Shown here piece by piece: positions 50,737-58,481 of a DNA stretch of 64,000 nt. Source of the stretch: F23-B02 sp963613665 (GTDB lineage Bacteria; Bacillota; Clostridia; Oscillospirales; Oscillospiraceae). The translations under genes were made by a program, and so were the position numbers. The notes under the pieces were generated by a model. That model ran no database searches. It had not been told where the DNA came from and saw only the letters and a program-made list of their open reading frames with translations. The stretch covers positions 83,891 through 147,890 of the forward strand of contig CAVEAL010000003.1 of NCBI GenBank assembly GCA_963613665.1. The letters run 5' to 3'. Position 1 is the stretch's first letter. Each line of letters begins with the position of its first letter.

Positions 50737-50765
50737 ATGATATCACAAGCCGCTCATAATTGCAA
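50737..50765 (-). promoter_or_regulatory. Sigma-A promoter of rplS
   Basis: Minus strand TTGCAA (50765-50760) and TATCAT (50742-50737), spacing 17 bases, about 100 bases before the rplS ATG, which leaves room for a leader. Confidence 0.7.
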
Positions 50766-50771
50766 GCATTT

Positions 50772-51431
50772 TCAGCGGAAAACCGCCATATTTTCGTCGA
50801 ATACCTCAAGGCGTCTGAACTTTGCAAAGTCGGGTGCGATATCCGGTGCAAGCTGACGCAGAGCATCGGCTATTAGCTCGGGGTTGAGTGTTGGCTCCTG
50901 CGCGGAAATCAGCGCCGACACCTTCACGTCACAGCCGTCGGGCGTAAAGCTTATCTCTTTTATGGCGGGGCGGATATCGCTCTGTCCCATGCCGCGCTTG
51001 GTCTTTTTTGCTATGACTATGCTTTCGGCAGCGTAAAACCCGTTGAGCCTTTCGGACATCTGCGCCGCCGCGCGCTCGTCATACTCGAATGTACCGTCTA
51101 TCCGCAGCCATTTTATTTCCTTCACCTTGCGAACCGGTTCGTACACGTCGATGACCTCAATACCCTCCGGGAACTGATCGGTAAGGCGCGCCTTTACCTC
51201 CGTGCAGGGCATCTCCTCGCGCATTTTAAAGTCCATTATCTCGCACACGCTTCCGCAGCCTACCGAAAGCGGCAGCGCAATGGAGATATTCGGGTGCGGA
51301 TTAAAGCCTTCGGAGTATTTAAGCCGGCAATCGGCACGCATGAAGGCGCGGGTTATCGTGCGCATAAGATCAAGGTGCGATATGTATATGGCTCTGCCGG
51401 TCTTGGAAAACAGCATTCTGTACTTATCCAT
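50772..51431 (-). CDS. TIGR03936 family radical SAM-associated protein (DUF2344)
   Basis: 219 residues with the DUF2344 start KYRMLFSKTGRAIYISHLDLMRTITRAFMRA, followed by KYSEGFNPHPNISIALPLSVGCGSVCEIMDF. It is always found beside, or fused to, the TIGR03960 radical SAM protein and is coupled to it here by an 8-base overlap (ATGGATAA). The biochemical role is unknown; a link to ribosome or tRNA modification has been proposed only from context. Confidence 0.9.
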   Translation of the reverse strand: MDKYRMLFSKTGRAIYISHLDLMRTITRAFMRADCRLKYSEGFNPHPNISIALPLSVGCGSVCEIMDFKMREEMPCTEVKARLTDQFPEGIEVIDVYEPVRKVKEIKWLRIDGTFEYDERAAAQMSERLNGFYAAESIVIAKKTKRGMGQSDIRPAIKEISFTPDGCDVKVSALISAQEPTLNPELIADALRQLAPDIAPDFAKFRRLEVFDENMAVFR

Positions 51432-53259
51432 CGCATTTTCCTCCCTTCAGGAGCTTTGCGGCGCCGCAGGCCGAGCACTGTCTGCGGCAGTCTGGCGAAA
51501 GCTCGGAGGCATAGGCCTGCTCACGCTCATGCCACAGATGCGCCCTGCGTACTCCGACATCGACAATATCCCATGGCATCACCTCGTCCTTATCCCGCTG
51601 TCTGTGTGCGTAAAACGTCGGATCGACGCCTGCATCGTCAAACGCCTTCATCCAGCGCTCGAAGGAGAAGTAATCGCTCCACGCCTCGAGCCGGCCGCCG
51701 TCTCGCCACACGTTTTCGATGACCCTGCCGATGCGCCTGTCGCCGCGGGAAAGTGTCGCTTCGATGTAGCTTGTCTGCGGATCGTGCCAATTGTAAACGA
51801 CGTTTTTTGCCTTCATGTTATCGCGCAGGAGGTTTACCCTGCGGATATATTCATCCATTGTGACCTGTCTTTCCCATTGGAACGGACTGTGCGGCTTGGG
51901 AACAAAGCAGGACGTGGAAACGGTTATGCGCACTCCCCTGTTTTTATTCTTGGCGTAAAGCCGCCATGTGTGCAGCACCTGATTTGCAAGCTCCGCTATG
52001 CCCAGAACATCCTCGTCGGTCTCGGTCGGCAGGCCGAGCATGAAATAGAGCTTTATGGTGTTCCAGCCGCCCTCGAAGGCAAGACGGCAGGTATTGAGCA
52101 GGTCCTCTTCCCTGACGTTTTTATTTATCGCGTCGCGCAGACGCTGGCTTCCGGCCTCCGGTGCGAAGGTCAGGCCGCTTTTGCGCGTTTTCTGTATGCG
52201 GTGCATGATATCAATGGAGAAGTTATCGGCACGCAGCGACGGCAGTGAAAGGCCGATGCTGCGCGGCTCGCAGTATTCCAGAAGCTCGTCGCACAATTCG
52301 GACAGATACCTGTAGTCGCTTGAGCTGAGTGAGAGCAGCGTTATATCCTGGCATCCGGTGTTTTTAAGCAGCGCCTTGCCCTGCTCGGCAAGCAGCCTGG
52401 GAGATTTAGCCCTTATCGGCCTGTAGGTATGACCCGCCTGACAGAAGCGGCAGCCGCGAACACAGCCGCGGAACAGCTCAACATTCACCCTGTCGTGCAC
52501 TACCTCTGTAGACGGAACTATCGGCGCAAGCGGAAAATGCACGGCATCCATATCCGTGATAACGCGCTTTGTTACCCTTTCGGGTGCCGCGGGAGCGGCT
52601 TCAAAGTGATTTATGGTGTTATCATAGTTGAGAACAGGGGTGTAAAACGACGGTACGAGCACGCCGCCTATCTGTGCGGCTTTTTCGAGAAACGCCTGCT
52701 TTGACCAGCCCTCAGCCTTGGCCGTGCGCAGGAGAGCAAGCAGCTCGTTGTTCATTTCCTCGCCCTCGCCGAGCAGGAAAACGTCGATAAAATCGGCCAT
52801 TGGCTCGGGGTTGAGCGCCGCCGTACCTCCGGCTATGACAAGCGGCAGAAGCTCGTGCCTGTCGGCGCTGTGTATCGGGAGGCCTGCCATGTCTATCATG
52901 TCGAGCACCGTCGAGTATGCCATCTCGTAGCCTATAGAGAAGGCCAGCACATCATGCTCGGATATAGGGTCTCCGCTTTCGAGCGCATACAGCGGTATGC
53001 CGTTTGCCTTCATCTGCTCGTACATATCGCCCCACGGCGCAAATACGCGTTCGCACCAGACATAGCTGAGCTCGTTCATCGTTGAGTACAGTATGCTCAT
53101 GCCGAGGTTTGACATACCTATCTCGTAGGTATCCGGGAAACAAAAGGCAAGCCTCAGCTCGACCTCGTCTTTGTTTTTGATTATCTGATTATATTCGCCG
53201 CCGGTGTAGCGCGCAGGCTTCTGCACTCTGGGCAGTATGCGTTCAAGTCGTTTATCCAT
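51424..53259 (-). CDS. TIGR03960 family B12-binding radical SAM protein
   Basis: 611 residues from the ATG at 53259 (GGAG six bases upstream). An N-terminal cobalamin-binding-like domain (about 20-200) precedes the radical SAM domain with the 4Fe-4S motif FRGCVRGCRFCQAGH (about 268-282). A C-terminal region with a CxxC-type pair near the end (CRRQCSACG) completes it. It is coupled to the TIGR03936 gene. The substrate is unknown. Confidence 0.92.
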   Translation of the reverse strand: MDKRLERILPRVQKPARYTGGEYNQIIKNKDEVELRLAFCFPDTYEIGMSNLGMSILYSTMNELSYVWCERVFAPWGDMYEQMKANGIPLYALESGDPISEHDVLAFSIGYEMAYSTVLDMIDMAGLPIHSADRHELLPLVIAGGTAALNPEPMADFIDVFLLGEGEEMNNELLALLRTAKAEGWSKQAFLEKAAQIGGVLVPSFYTPVLNYDNTINHFEAAPAAPERVTKRVITDMDAVHFPLAPIVPSTEVVHDRVNVELFRGCVRGCRFCQAGHTYRPIRAKSPRLLAEQGKALLKNTGCQDITLLSLSSSDYRYLSELCDELLEYCEPRSIGLSLPSLRADNFSIDIMHRIQKTRKSGLTFAPEAGSQRLRDAINKNVREEDLLNTCRLAFEGGWNTIKLYFMLGLPTETDEDVLGIAELANQVLHTWRLYAKNKNRGVRITVSTSCFVPKPHSPFQWERQVTMDEYIRRVNLLRDNMKAKNVVYNWHDPQTSYIEATLSRGDRRIGRVIENVWRDGGRLEAWSDYFSFERWMKAFDDAGVDPTFYAHRQRDKDEVMPWDIVDVGVRRAHLWHEREQAYASELSPDCRRQCSACGAAKLLKGGKCDG

Positions 53260-53290
53260 ATGCATCTCCGATTATATTAATCGTTTAATT

Positions 53291-53884
53291 TTACAACAAG
53301 CTCATGCTTTTTACAATACCCGTTTGCGCAATTAAAAGCCATACTGCGGAAATGAGCAGCACAAGTCCGAGCTCGCTGGAGCCGACAGCAAGGCCGAGCG
53401 CCGCCAGAGCAAGTGCTGATGCAAGGCTTGTAAGATACAATATTTTCTCCGCTTTTTCCGCGGATGCAAAGCGGCACAGCAGGCAGTAAAGCATCCTGCC
53501 ACCGTCAAGCGGGAGAGCCGGAAGCAGGTTGTACACCGTCAGGGCAAGGCTCATGCCCGCCGTGCGCAGCAGAAGGTCGTCGGCCCGTGCGCTGCCGTGA
53601 ACGGCGCAGACATACGCAAGCGCAATCCCCGCCAGAGGTCCTGAAAGCAGTATGGCCGCTTCGCCCGCAGCGGAATACGTTCCGGCTCGGCACATGCAGA
53701 GGCCCGAGGAATCAAAGCGCAGGCCTTTTACCTTTCCTCCCAAAGCGTATATTGCCGCCGCATGTCCCGCTTCGTGGGCAGCGACGGATAAAACAACGGC
53801 CGCAAGACTTTTAATACCGCCGAAGAAATAGATGGAAGATATGACAAGTATAGCTCCGGGGCTCAGGGAAAAGCTGCGGCTCAT
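53291..53884 (-). CDS. spoIVFB: M50 membrane metalloprotease, SpoIVFB-like
   Basis: 197 residues, multi-helix. The zinc motif HEAGHAAAIYALGG is at about 37-50 and the third ligand in NLLPALPLDGGRML (about 115-128). SpoIVFB cleaves pro-sigma-K in the mother cell. The call rests on size, motifs and coupling (ATGA) to an M23 protein in the SpoIVFA position, plus the radical SAM/rplU-type neighbourhood. Another M50 protease of unknown role cannot be excluded. Confidence 0.8.
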   Translation of the reverse strand: MSRSFSLSPGAILVISSIYFFGGIKSLAAVVLSVAAHEAGHAAAIYALGGKVKGLRFDSSGLCMCRAGTYSAAGEAAILLSGPLAGIALAYVCAVHGSARADDLLLRTAGMSLALTVYNLLPALPLDGGRMLYCLLCRFASAEKAEKILYLTSLASALALAALGLAVGSSELGLVLLISAVWLLIAQTGIVKSMSLL

Positions 53885-54654
53885 ATGTAAAATTCAGGGT
53901 TGAGATACACCCCGTCGTGCTCAAGCTCAAAGTGCAGGTGCGGACCGGTGGCTGCTCCCGTTGCTCCGACAAGAGCTATCGTGTCGCCCTTTTTGACGCT
54001 GCCGCAGCTCATGCACAGTTCGCTGCAATGAGCATACAGCGTGCGGTAGCCGCCGGGGTGGTCGATCATGACATATTTTCCGAACGAGTCCGACTCACCC
54101 TGCGCGACGATCGTGCCGTCGGCAAAGGCCGTTATCGCAGTACCCGTATCAGCCGCAAGATCAGTTCCGTAATGGTATTTAACCTCATTTTTTATCGGAT
54201 GCATACGGTAGCCGAAACCGGAGGACGTGACGCCCGAAACGGGACTTGCGTAGTCAAAAGGAAGCTCGGGGCGCTCATAGCTCACCGTTTCCGGAACGGA
54301 GTAATCGGAATATGCAGCCTGAGACTCCAAAAACGCCGCAACCGCAGGGTGCTCGGCCGGCTGCGGTGTCGGAGCCGGCGCAGCTGTCGGGGACGGCGAT
54401 GGGCTCGGCTGCGGTGTGCTTTCGGACGCTGCAGCCTGTTCCGCCTTGTCGAAGCGCTGCATAAACGTTTCTATAACATCACCGGCTGCGAGGCTTCTGC
54501 CAAACTCAATCGCTGTTTCGGTCTGCTCCTTTTCCATGCTCAACGCCTCGCTTATACCGTCCGATATTCTGTCGGCCAGCGCGGGCGACGCAAATCGCAC
54601 GGCGGTCAGGGCGATGAATATCGCAGCGCATATGTACAGCTTGGTTCTGCTCAT
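53881..54654 (-). CDS. M23 (LytM) peptidase domain membrane protein, SpoIVFA-like
   Basis: 257 residues from the ATG at 54654 (GAGGTG upstream). A signal anchor lies at about 6-24 and an Ala/Pro/Ser-rich linker at about 75-100 (STPQPSPSPSPTAAPAPTPQ). The LytM domain spans about 145-257. The zinc residues appear intact: HYGTDLA, YAHCSE and GPHLHFELE. B. subtilis SpoIVFA, which holds SpoIVFB and BofA together, has a degenerate LytM domain. A SpoIIQ-like role with SpoIIIAH is the alternative. Confidence 0.78.
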   Translation of the reverse strand: MSRTKLYICAAIFIALTAVRFASPALADRISDGISEALSMEKEQTETAIEFGRSLAAGDVIETFMQRFDKAEQAAASESTPQPSPSPSPTAAPAPTPQPAEHPAVAAFLESQAAYSDYSVPETVSYERPELPFDYASPVSGVTSSGFGYRMHPIKNEVKYHYGTDLAADTGTAITAFADGTIVAQGESDSFGKYVMIDHPGGYRTLYAHCSELCMSCGSVKKGDTIALVGATGAATGPHLHFELEHDGVYLNPEFYI

Positions 54655-54675
54655 GCTTGTCACCTCGGATAACAG

Positions 54676-54706
54676 CTTATGATAAAATGGGCCGTCTTAT
54701 GATAAA
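54676..54706. repeat. Two 11-base direct repeats upstream of the spoIVFA-like gene
   Basis: CTTATGATAAA at 54676-54686 and again at 54696-54706 (20-base period, about two helical turns). They lie between the divergent spoIVFA-like start and the tRNA-Pro promoter, where they could be a protein-binding site. Confidence 0.5.
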
Positions 54707-54712
54707 TAATTC

Positions 54713-54741
54713 TTGACAAGTTAAGCTTAGCTTATTATAAT
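54713..54741 (+). promoter_or_regulatory. Consensus sigma-A promoter of tRNA-Pro
   Basis: TTGACA (54713-54718) and TATAAT (54736-54741) with 17-base spacing, a perfect consensus, 14 bases before the tRNA. Confidence 0.93.
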
Positions 54742-54754
54742 ATAAAAGCTGTTT

Positions 54755-54830
54755 CGGGGTGTAGCGCAGTTGGTAGCGCGCTTGGTTCGGGACCAAGAGG
54801 CCGGGAGTTCAAGTCTCCCCACTCCGACCA
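54755..54830 (+). tRNA. tRNA-Pro (CGG)
   Basis: 76 bases. The acceptor stem CGGGGTG pairs with CACTCCG (one G-U). The D-arm is GCGCAGTTGGTAGCGC. The anticodon stem CTTGG/CCAAG has loop TTCGGGA, giving anticodon CGG. The T-arm is GGGAGTTCAAGTCTCCC and CCA is encoded. Confidence 0.97.
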
Positions 54831-54868
54831 AAAATGCAGGTTTCTTTCGAAGCCTGCATTTTTATTTT
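54830..54868 (+). terminator. Rho-independent terminator of tRNA-Pro
   Basis: AAAAATGCAGG (54830-54840) pairs with CCTGCATTTTT (54853-54863), followed by ATTTTT. It directly abuts the tRNA CCA end. Confidence 0.92.
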
Positions 54869-54888
54869 TGCCGCTGATTTTAATGTAT

Positions 54889-54921
54889 GAAAAAACCTCT
54901 GCCTACTGGCAGAGGTTTTTA
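54889..54921 (-). terminator. Terminator of tRNA-Gly (probably bidirectional)
   Basis: AAAAACCTCTGCC/GGCAGAGGTTTTT (54891-54903 with 54908-54920, loop four bases) with A and T runs on both sides. It lies between the two convergent tRNAs, one base from the tRNA-Gly 3' end. Confidence 0.92.
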
Positions 54922-54997
54922 TGGAGCGGGCAACGAGACTCGAACTCGCTACCTCCACCTTGGCAAGGTGGCGCTCTACCGGATGAGCTATGCCCGC
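54922..54997 (-). tRNA. tRNA-Gly (GCC)
   Basis: 76 bases on the minus strand. The acceptor stem GCGGGCA pairs with TGCCCGC. The anticodon stem CCACC/GGTGG has loop TTGCCAA, giving anticodon GCC. The T-loop is GTTCGAG within CGAGTTCGAGTCTCG, and the end is TCCA with CCA encoded. Confidence 0.97.
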
Positions 54998-55013
54998 ACA
55001 CGGAACGAGATAA

Positions 55014-55041
55014 ATAATACCACACTTTTCGGATTTGTCAA
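55014..55041 (-). promoter_or_regulatory. Sigma-A promoter of tRNA-Gly
   Basis: Minus strand TTGACA (55041-55036) and TATTAT (55019-55014), spacing 16 bases, 16 bases before the tRNA. Confidence 0.82.
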
Positions 55042-55066
55042 GCACTATTTATCCCGTTTTTAACTT

Positions 55067-55933
55067 TTATTGATTGTCGCTGATGTCGCCGAAGCCTTTA
55101 CCGAAAACATTCTTGGCATCGGTGATTATAAAGAAGGCGTTTTCGTCTACATTCTTTATTATCTTTCTGATATCGGCTATCTGCGTGCGCTTGACGACGC
55201 ACAGAAGCACCTGCTTATTCTGATGTGAATAAGCGCCCTCGCCTTCAAGGATTGTGACGCCCCGATGCAGTCTGTCGGTTATGTCCTGCACGAGCTGCTC
55301 GCTCTTTTCGCTTATGATATAGCAGACATTGGAGTTATCTATGCCGTAGAGGACAAGGTCTATGACCTTGGAGACCACAAACATGGATATGACCGCATAC
55401 ATTGCGCCCTCGACTTTTTTGAATATGACGGCAAATGCTATGATGATAACGGCATCAGTGAGCATCAGAAGCGTTCCGAAGTTTATATACGGAAACTTCA
55501 GACGCACGAATTTCGCCACTATATCGGTTCCGCCGGTCGTGGTTCCCGCATAGTAGATGATGCCGAGGCCGAAGCCCTTCACGGCACCGCCTATGATACA
55601 GGCAAGCAGCATATCGTGCGTCGGGCAGTAGTTAAGCAGAGCGAAAAGGTCTACGAGCACCGACGACAGCAGCATTCCCACAAGCGACGATACGATAAAT
55701 TTCGTTCCGAAGTGCCGCCAGGCCAATATGAAAAGCGGAATATTCAGAACAATGTTCAAAACACCGACAGGCAGATCCGTCAGGTAGTTTATGATCATTG
55801 CAATACCGCTCACGCCTCCGACAATGATCGAGTTCGGATACAGGAAAAACTGAAATCCCGCGGCAAACAGCACCGAACCGAGGACTATCAGCGCGTACTG
55901 GATGACATATTCGCTTGTTTTTGTTGTTTTCAT
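55067..55933 (-). CDS. YitT family membrane protein
   Basis: 288 residues from the ATG at 55933 (GAGGAGG five bases upstream). Five to six membrane helices lie in about 10-180 (DUF161), with GGVSGIAMIINYLTDLPVGVLNIVLNIPLF and YYAGTTTGGTDIVAKFVR. A C-terminal DUF2179 domain follows (about 215-285). The family is widespread in Firmicutes and presumed transport-related, substrate unknown. The longer reading from 56077 overlaps the topoisomerase gene. Confidence 0.92.
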   Translation of the reverse strand: MKTTKTSEYVIQYALIVLGSVLFAAGFQFFLYPNSIIVGGVSGIAMIINYLTDLPVGVLNIVLNIPLFILAWRHFGTKFIVSSLVGMLLSSVLVDLFALLNYCPTHDMLLACIIGGAVKGFGLGIIYYAGTTTGGTDIVAKFVRLKFPYINFGTLLMLTDAVIIIAFAVIFKKVEGAMYAVISMFVVSKVIDLVLYGIDNSNVCYIISEKSEQLVQDITDRLHRGVTILEGEGAYSHQNKQVLLCVVKRTQIADIRKIIKNVDENAFFIITDAKNVFGKGFGDISDNQ

Positions 55934-55943
55934 ATGGTCCTCC

Positions 55944-58181
55944 TCAGTCGATGAGCGACATCTGGGTCTCTCCCCTGTCCTCATCCTTGAGCAACGCTCC
56001 CGCGGCCGGCAAGCTCCTGACTCTATAGCGCGATACGTTCTTGATGACCGTATCCGCCAAAGGCGCCGCAGATACAAGCTTGTGATTTTTCTTTATGTTC
56101 ATGACCGCGACGCCCTGCGTGGTGCGGCTGGTTTTCAGCTGCAGAAGCGTTGTGTTGAACACCATCGCCCTGCCGTCGGAGGAAAACAGCGCCATGTCTA
56201 TCTCCTCGCCTATCATATACACGGCCGCAAGCGGGCTCTTATCGCTGTATGCGTTTATGAGCTTCTTGCGGTTTGTTTTTGTCTCATAACCCGCCATATC
56301 AAGACGCGCGACCTTGCCGTTTTCAAAGAACAGCAGCAGGTTCTTGCGATAATTGCCGGGGCATATAAGCTCGAGCACGCGCTCACCCTCGTCCATGCTC
56401 AGCTTTGTCGGCAGATAGGTTCCGAGAGCCGAGGCCTTGGTGTCGTCAAAATCGGACAAACGCGTCTTGTACACCTGCTGACGGTCGGTGAATATGAGCA
56501 GTTCCGTGCGGTTTGTCGCCTCAAAGCTCATCCTCAGTGCGTCACCGTCCTTGAATTTCTGCTCACTGCTCATGCGCAGGGACATGGGCGTTATCTTTTT
56601 AAGGTAGCCCTCGCTGGACACGAACACCGTGACGGGGTAATCCTCGACCGTCTCACTCTCGGTATATTCCTCGATCTCGGATGCGTAAACAATGCCTGTT
56701 TTTCTCGGCGAGGGGTATTTTTTTATTATAGACTTGAGCTCGGAGATAATGATGCTTTTTATCTTCCGGCGGCTATTGAGCGTCTCCTCAAGCTCGGCTA
56801 TCGCCTGCTCAAGCTCCTCGGTCTCGGATGTACGCTTCAGGATATACTCGCGGTTTATGTTGCGCAGCTTTATCTCGGCGACGTATTCGGCCTGTATCCT
56901 GTCGATGCCGAAGCCCATCATCAGGTTCGGGACGACCTCGCTTTCAAGCTCTGTATTGCGGATGATCTCTATCGCCTTGTCGATATCCAGAAGGATCATG
57001 GCAAGGCCTCGGAGCAGATGCAGCTTATCCTTTTTCTTTGACAGGTCGAAATATACGCGGCGGCGGACGCACTCAATGCGCCAAGCCGTCCATTCGCCGA
57101 GTATCTCCCTGACGCCCATGACGCGCGGGTTTCCGGCAACGAGGATATTGAAGTTGCAGGGGAAGCTGTCCATAAGCGGGGTGAGCTTAAACAGCTTCTG
57201 CATGAGCTTTTCCGGGTCTGTACCGCGTTTGAGGTCTATGGCGAGCTTCAGGCCGCTCAGATCCGTCTCGTCGCGCATGTCGTTTATCTCTTTGACCTTG
57301 CCTGCCTTTATGAGCTCCGCGACCTTATCGACGATCGCCTCGGAGGTCGTAGTGTACGGGATCTCGTAGATCTCGATAATATTTTCTTTTTGCAGATAGC
57401 GCCACCTTGCGCGCACCTTGAAGCTTCCGCGGCCGGTGTTGTATATGCCCTCCATCTCAGCGCGGTCGTAGATTATCTCACCGCCTGTTGAAAAATCGGG
57501 CGCAGGCATGGACAGAAACAGATCGCACTCCGGGTCCTGGAGATACTCGATCGTGGCGCGGCAGGTCTCTTCAAGATTAAAGCCGCATATCTGGCTGGCC
57601 ATGCCGACGGCGATGCCGGTGTTGCTTGAAACGAGAACGTTCGGAAAGCTCGTCGGCAGAAGCGCGGGCTCCTTCATGCTGCCGTCGTAGTTATCGTTAA
57701 ACTCGACCGTATCCTTATCTATATCGCCGAAGATGTCATTGCATATGGGCGCAAGCTTTGCCTCGGTGTATCGGGACGCAGCATAGGACATATCGCGCGA
57801 ATAGACCTTGCCGAAGTTGCCCTTTGAGTCCACAAACGGAGTCAGGAGCGCGTCGTAGCCCTTGGACAAACGCACCATGGTCTCATATATCGCCGCATCG
57901 CCGTGCGGATTAAGGCGCATGGTCTGGCCGACGATGTTTGCACTCTTCGTGCGTGCACCGCTCAAAAGCCCCATTTTATACATCGTGTACAGAAGCTTTC
58001 TGTGCGAAGGCTTGAAGCCGTCTATCTCCGGAATGGCGCGGGATATGATAACGCTCATGGCGTACGGCATGTAGTTCTGCTCAAGCGTTTCGGTTATCGG
58101 CTGCTCAAGCACCTCGGCACGCAGACCTACGACGTTGGGGTTATTGAATTGTTTCTTTTCCGGTACCTGTTTTTTTGCCAT
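55944..58181 (-). CDS. Type IIA DNA topoisomerase subunit A (GyrA/ParC-like)
   Basis: DNA cleavage subunit of 745 residues. The winged-helix region shows FKPSHRKLLYTMYKM, and the catalytic Tyr lies in DMSYAASRYTEAKLAP (about 124). The tower and coiled coil carry the DNA-gate region (RNTELESEVVPNLMMGFGIDRIQAEYVAEIKLRNINREYIL). The C-terminal beta-propeller from about 510 is short, and no clear GyrA-box (QRRGGKG) is visible. This is more like ParC or a third clostridial topoisomerase than true GyrA. Its partner lies two genes upstream. Confidence 0.88.
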   Translation of the reverse strand: MAKKQVPEKKQFNNPNVVGLRAEVLEQPITETLEQNYMPYAMSVIISRAIPEIDGFKPSHRKLLYTMYKMGLLSGARTKSANIVGQTMRLNPHGDAAIYETMVRLSKGYDALLTPFVDSKGNFGKVYSRDMSYAASRYTEAKLAPICNDIFGDIDKDTVEFNDNYDGSMKEPALLPTSFPNVLVSSNTGIAVGMASQICGFNLEETCRATIEYLQDPECDLFLSMPAPDFSTGGEIIYDRAEMEGIYNTGRGSFKVRARWRYLQKENIIEIYEIPYTTTSEAIVDKVAELIKAGKVKEINDMRDETDLSGLKLAIDLKRGTDPEKLMQKLFKLTPLMDSFPCNFNILVAGNPRVMGVREILGEWTAWRIECVRRRVYFDLSKKKDKLHLLRGLAMILLDIDKAIEIIRNTELESEVVPNLMMGFGIDRIQAEYVAEIKLRNINREYILKRTSETEELEQAIAELEETLNSRRKIKSIIISELKSIIKKYPSPRKTGIVYASEIEEYTESETVEDYPVTVFVSSEGYLKKITPMSLRMSSEQKFKDGDALRMSFEATNRTELLIFTDRQQVYKTRLSDFDDTKASALGTYLPTKLSMDEGERVLELICPGNYRKNLLLFFENGKVARLDMAGYETKTNRKKLINAYSDKSPLAAVYMIGEEIDMALFSSDGRAMVFNTTLLQLKTSRTTQGVAVMNIKKNHKLVSAAPLADTVIKNVSRYRVRSLPAAGALLKDEDRGETQMSLID

Positions 58182-58184
58182 GTC

Positions 58185-58463
58185 TTACCGCTTCTTTCCC
58201 TTGCTTTTTTCGCCGGTTATGAGATTGTGCCTGCACTTGGGGCAGTTGACTGCCTTGAAAAGGCCAAGGTAAATGCGCCTGCCGCAGTGCGGGCAGCGGC
58301 AGTAGACAAATATTATGATAAACGTCAGTATCAAAAACAGCGTCGAGAAAAGCAGCGACATTCCGCCAAGTCCGCTGCCGTTGGTCACAATACCGACCAC
58401 GCAGAATACAACGCACATGGCAAGCAGGAATTTCACAAGATCACGGGCTTTATCAAATTTCAT
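58185..58463 (-). CDS. Small membrane protein with zinc ribbon, unrecognised
   Basis: 92 residues. Two hydrophobic helices (about 11-27 and 35-53) precede a zinc-ribbon with two CxxC pairs, CRCPHCGRR and NCPKCRHNL (about 56-80), and a Lys-rich tail. No named family is recognised. It lies between the two topoisomerase subunit genes (18-base gap upstream, 3-base gap downstream), so it is almost certainly co-transcribed with them. Membrane anchoring suggests a link to nucleoid or envelope, but this is speculation. Confidence 0.75.
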   Translation of the reverse strand: MKFDKARDLVKFLLAMCVVFCVVGIVTNGSGLGGMSLLFSTLFLILTFIIIFVYCRCPHCGRRIYLGLFKAVNCPKCRHNLITGEKSKGKKR

Positions 58464-58481
58464 TTCAAATCCTCCGTTCGT

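Noticed and set aside
54809..55045. 78-codon minus-strand frame across the tRNA region
   Set aside because: It reads through tRNA-Gly and two terminators and has no coding character. Frames like this are a common false annotation next to tRNAs.
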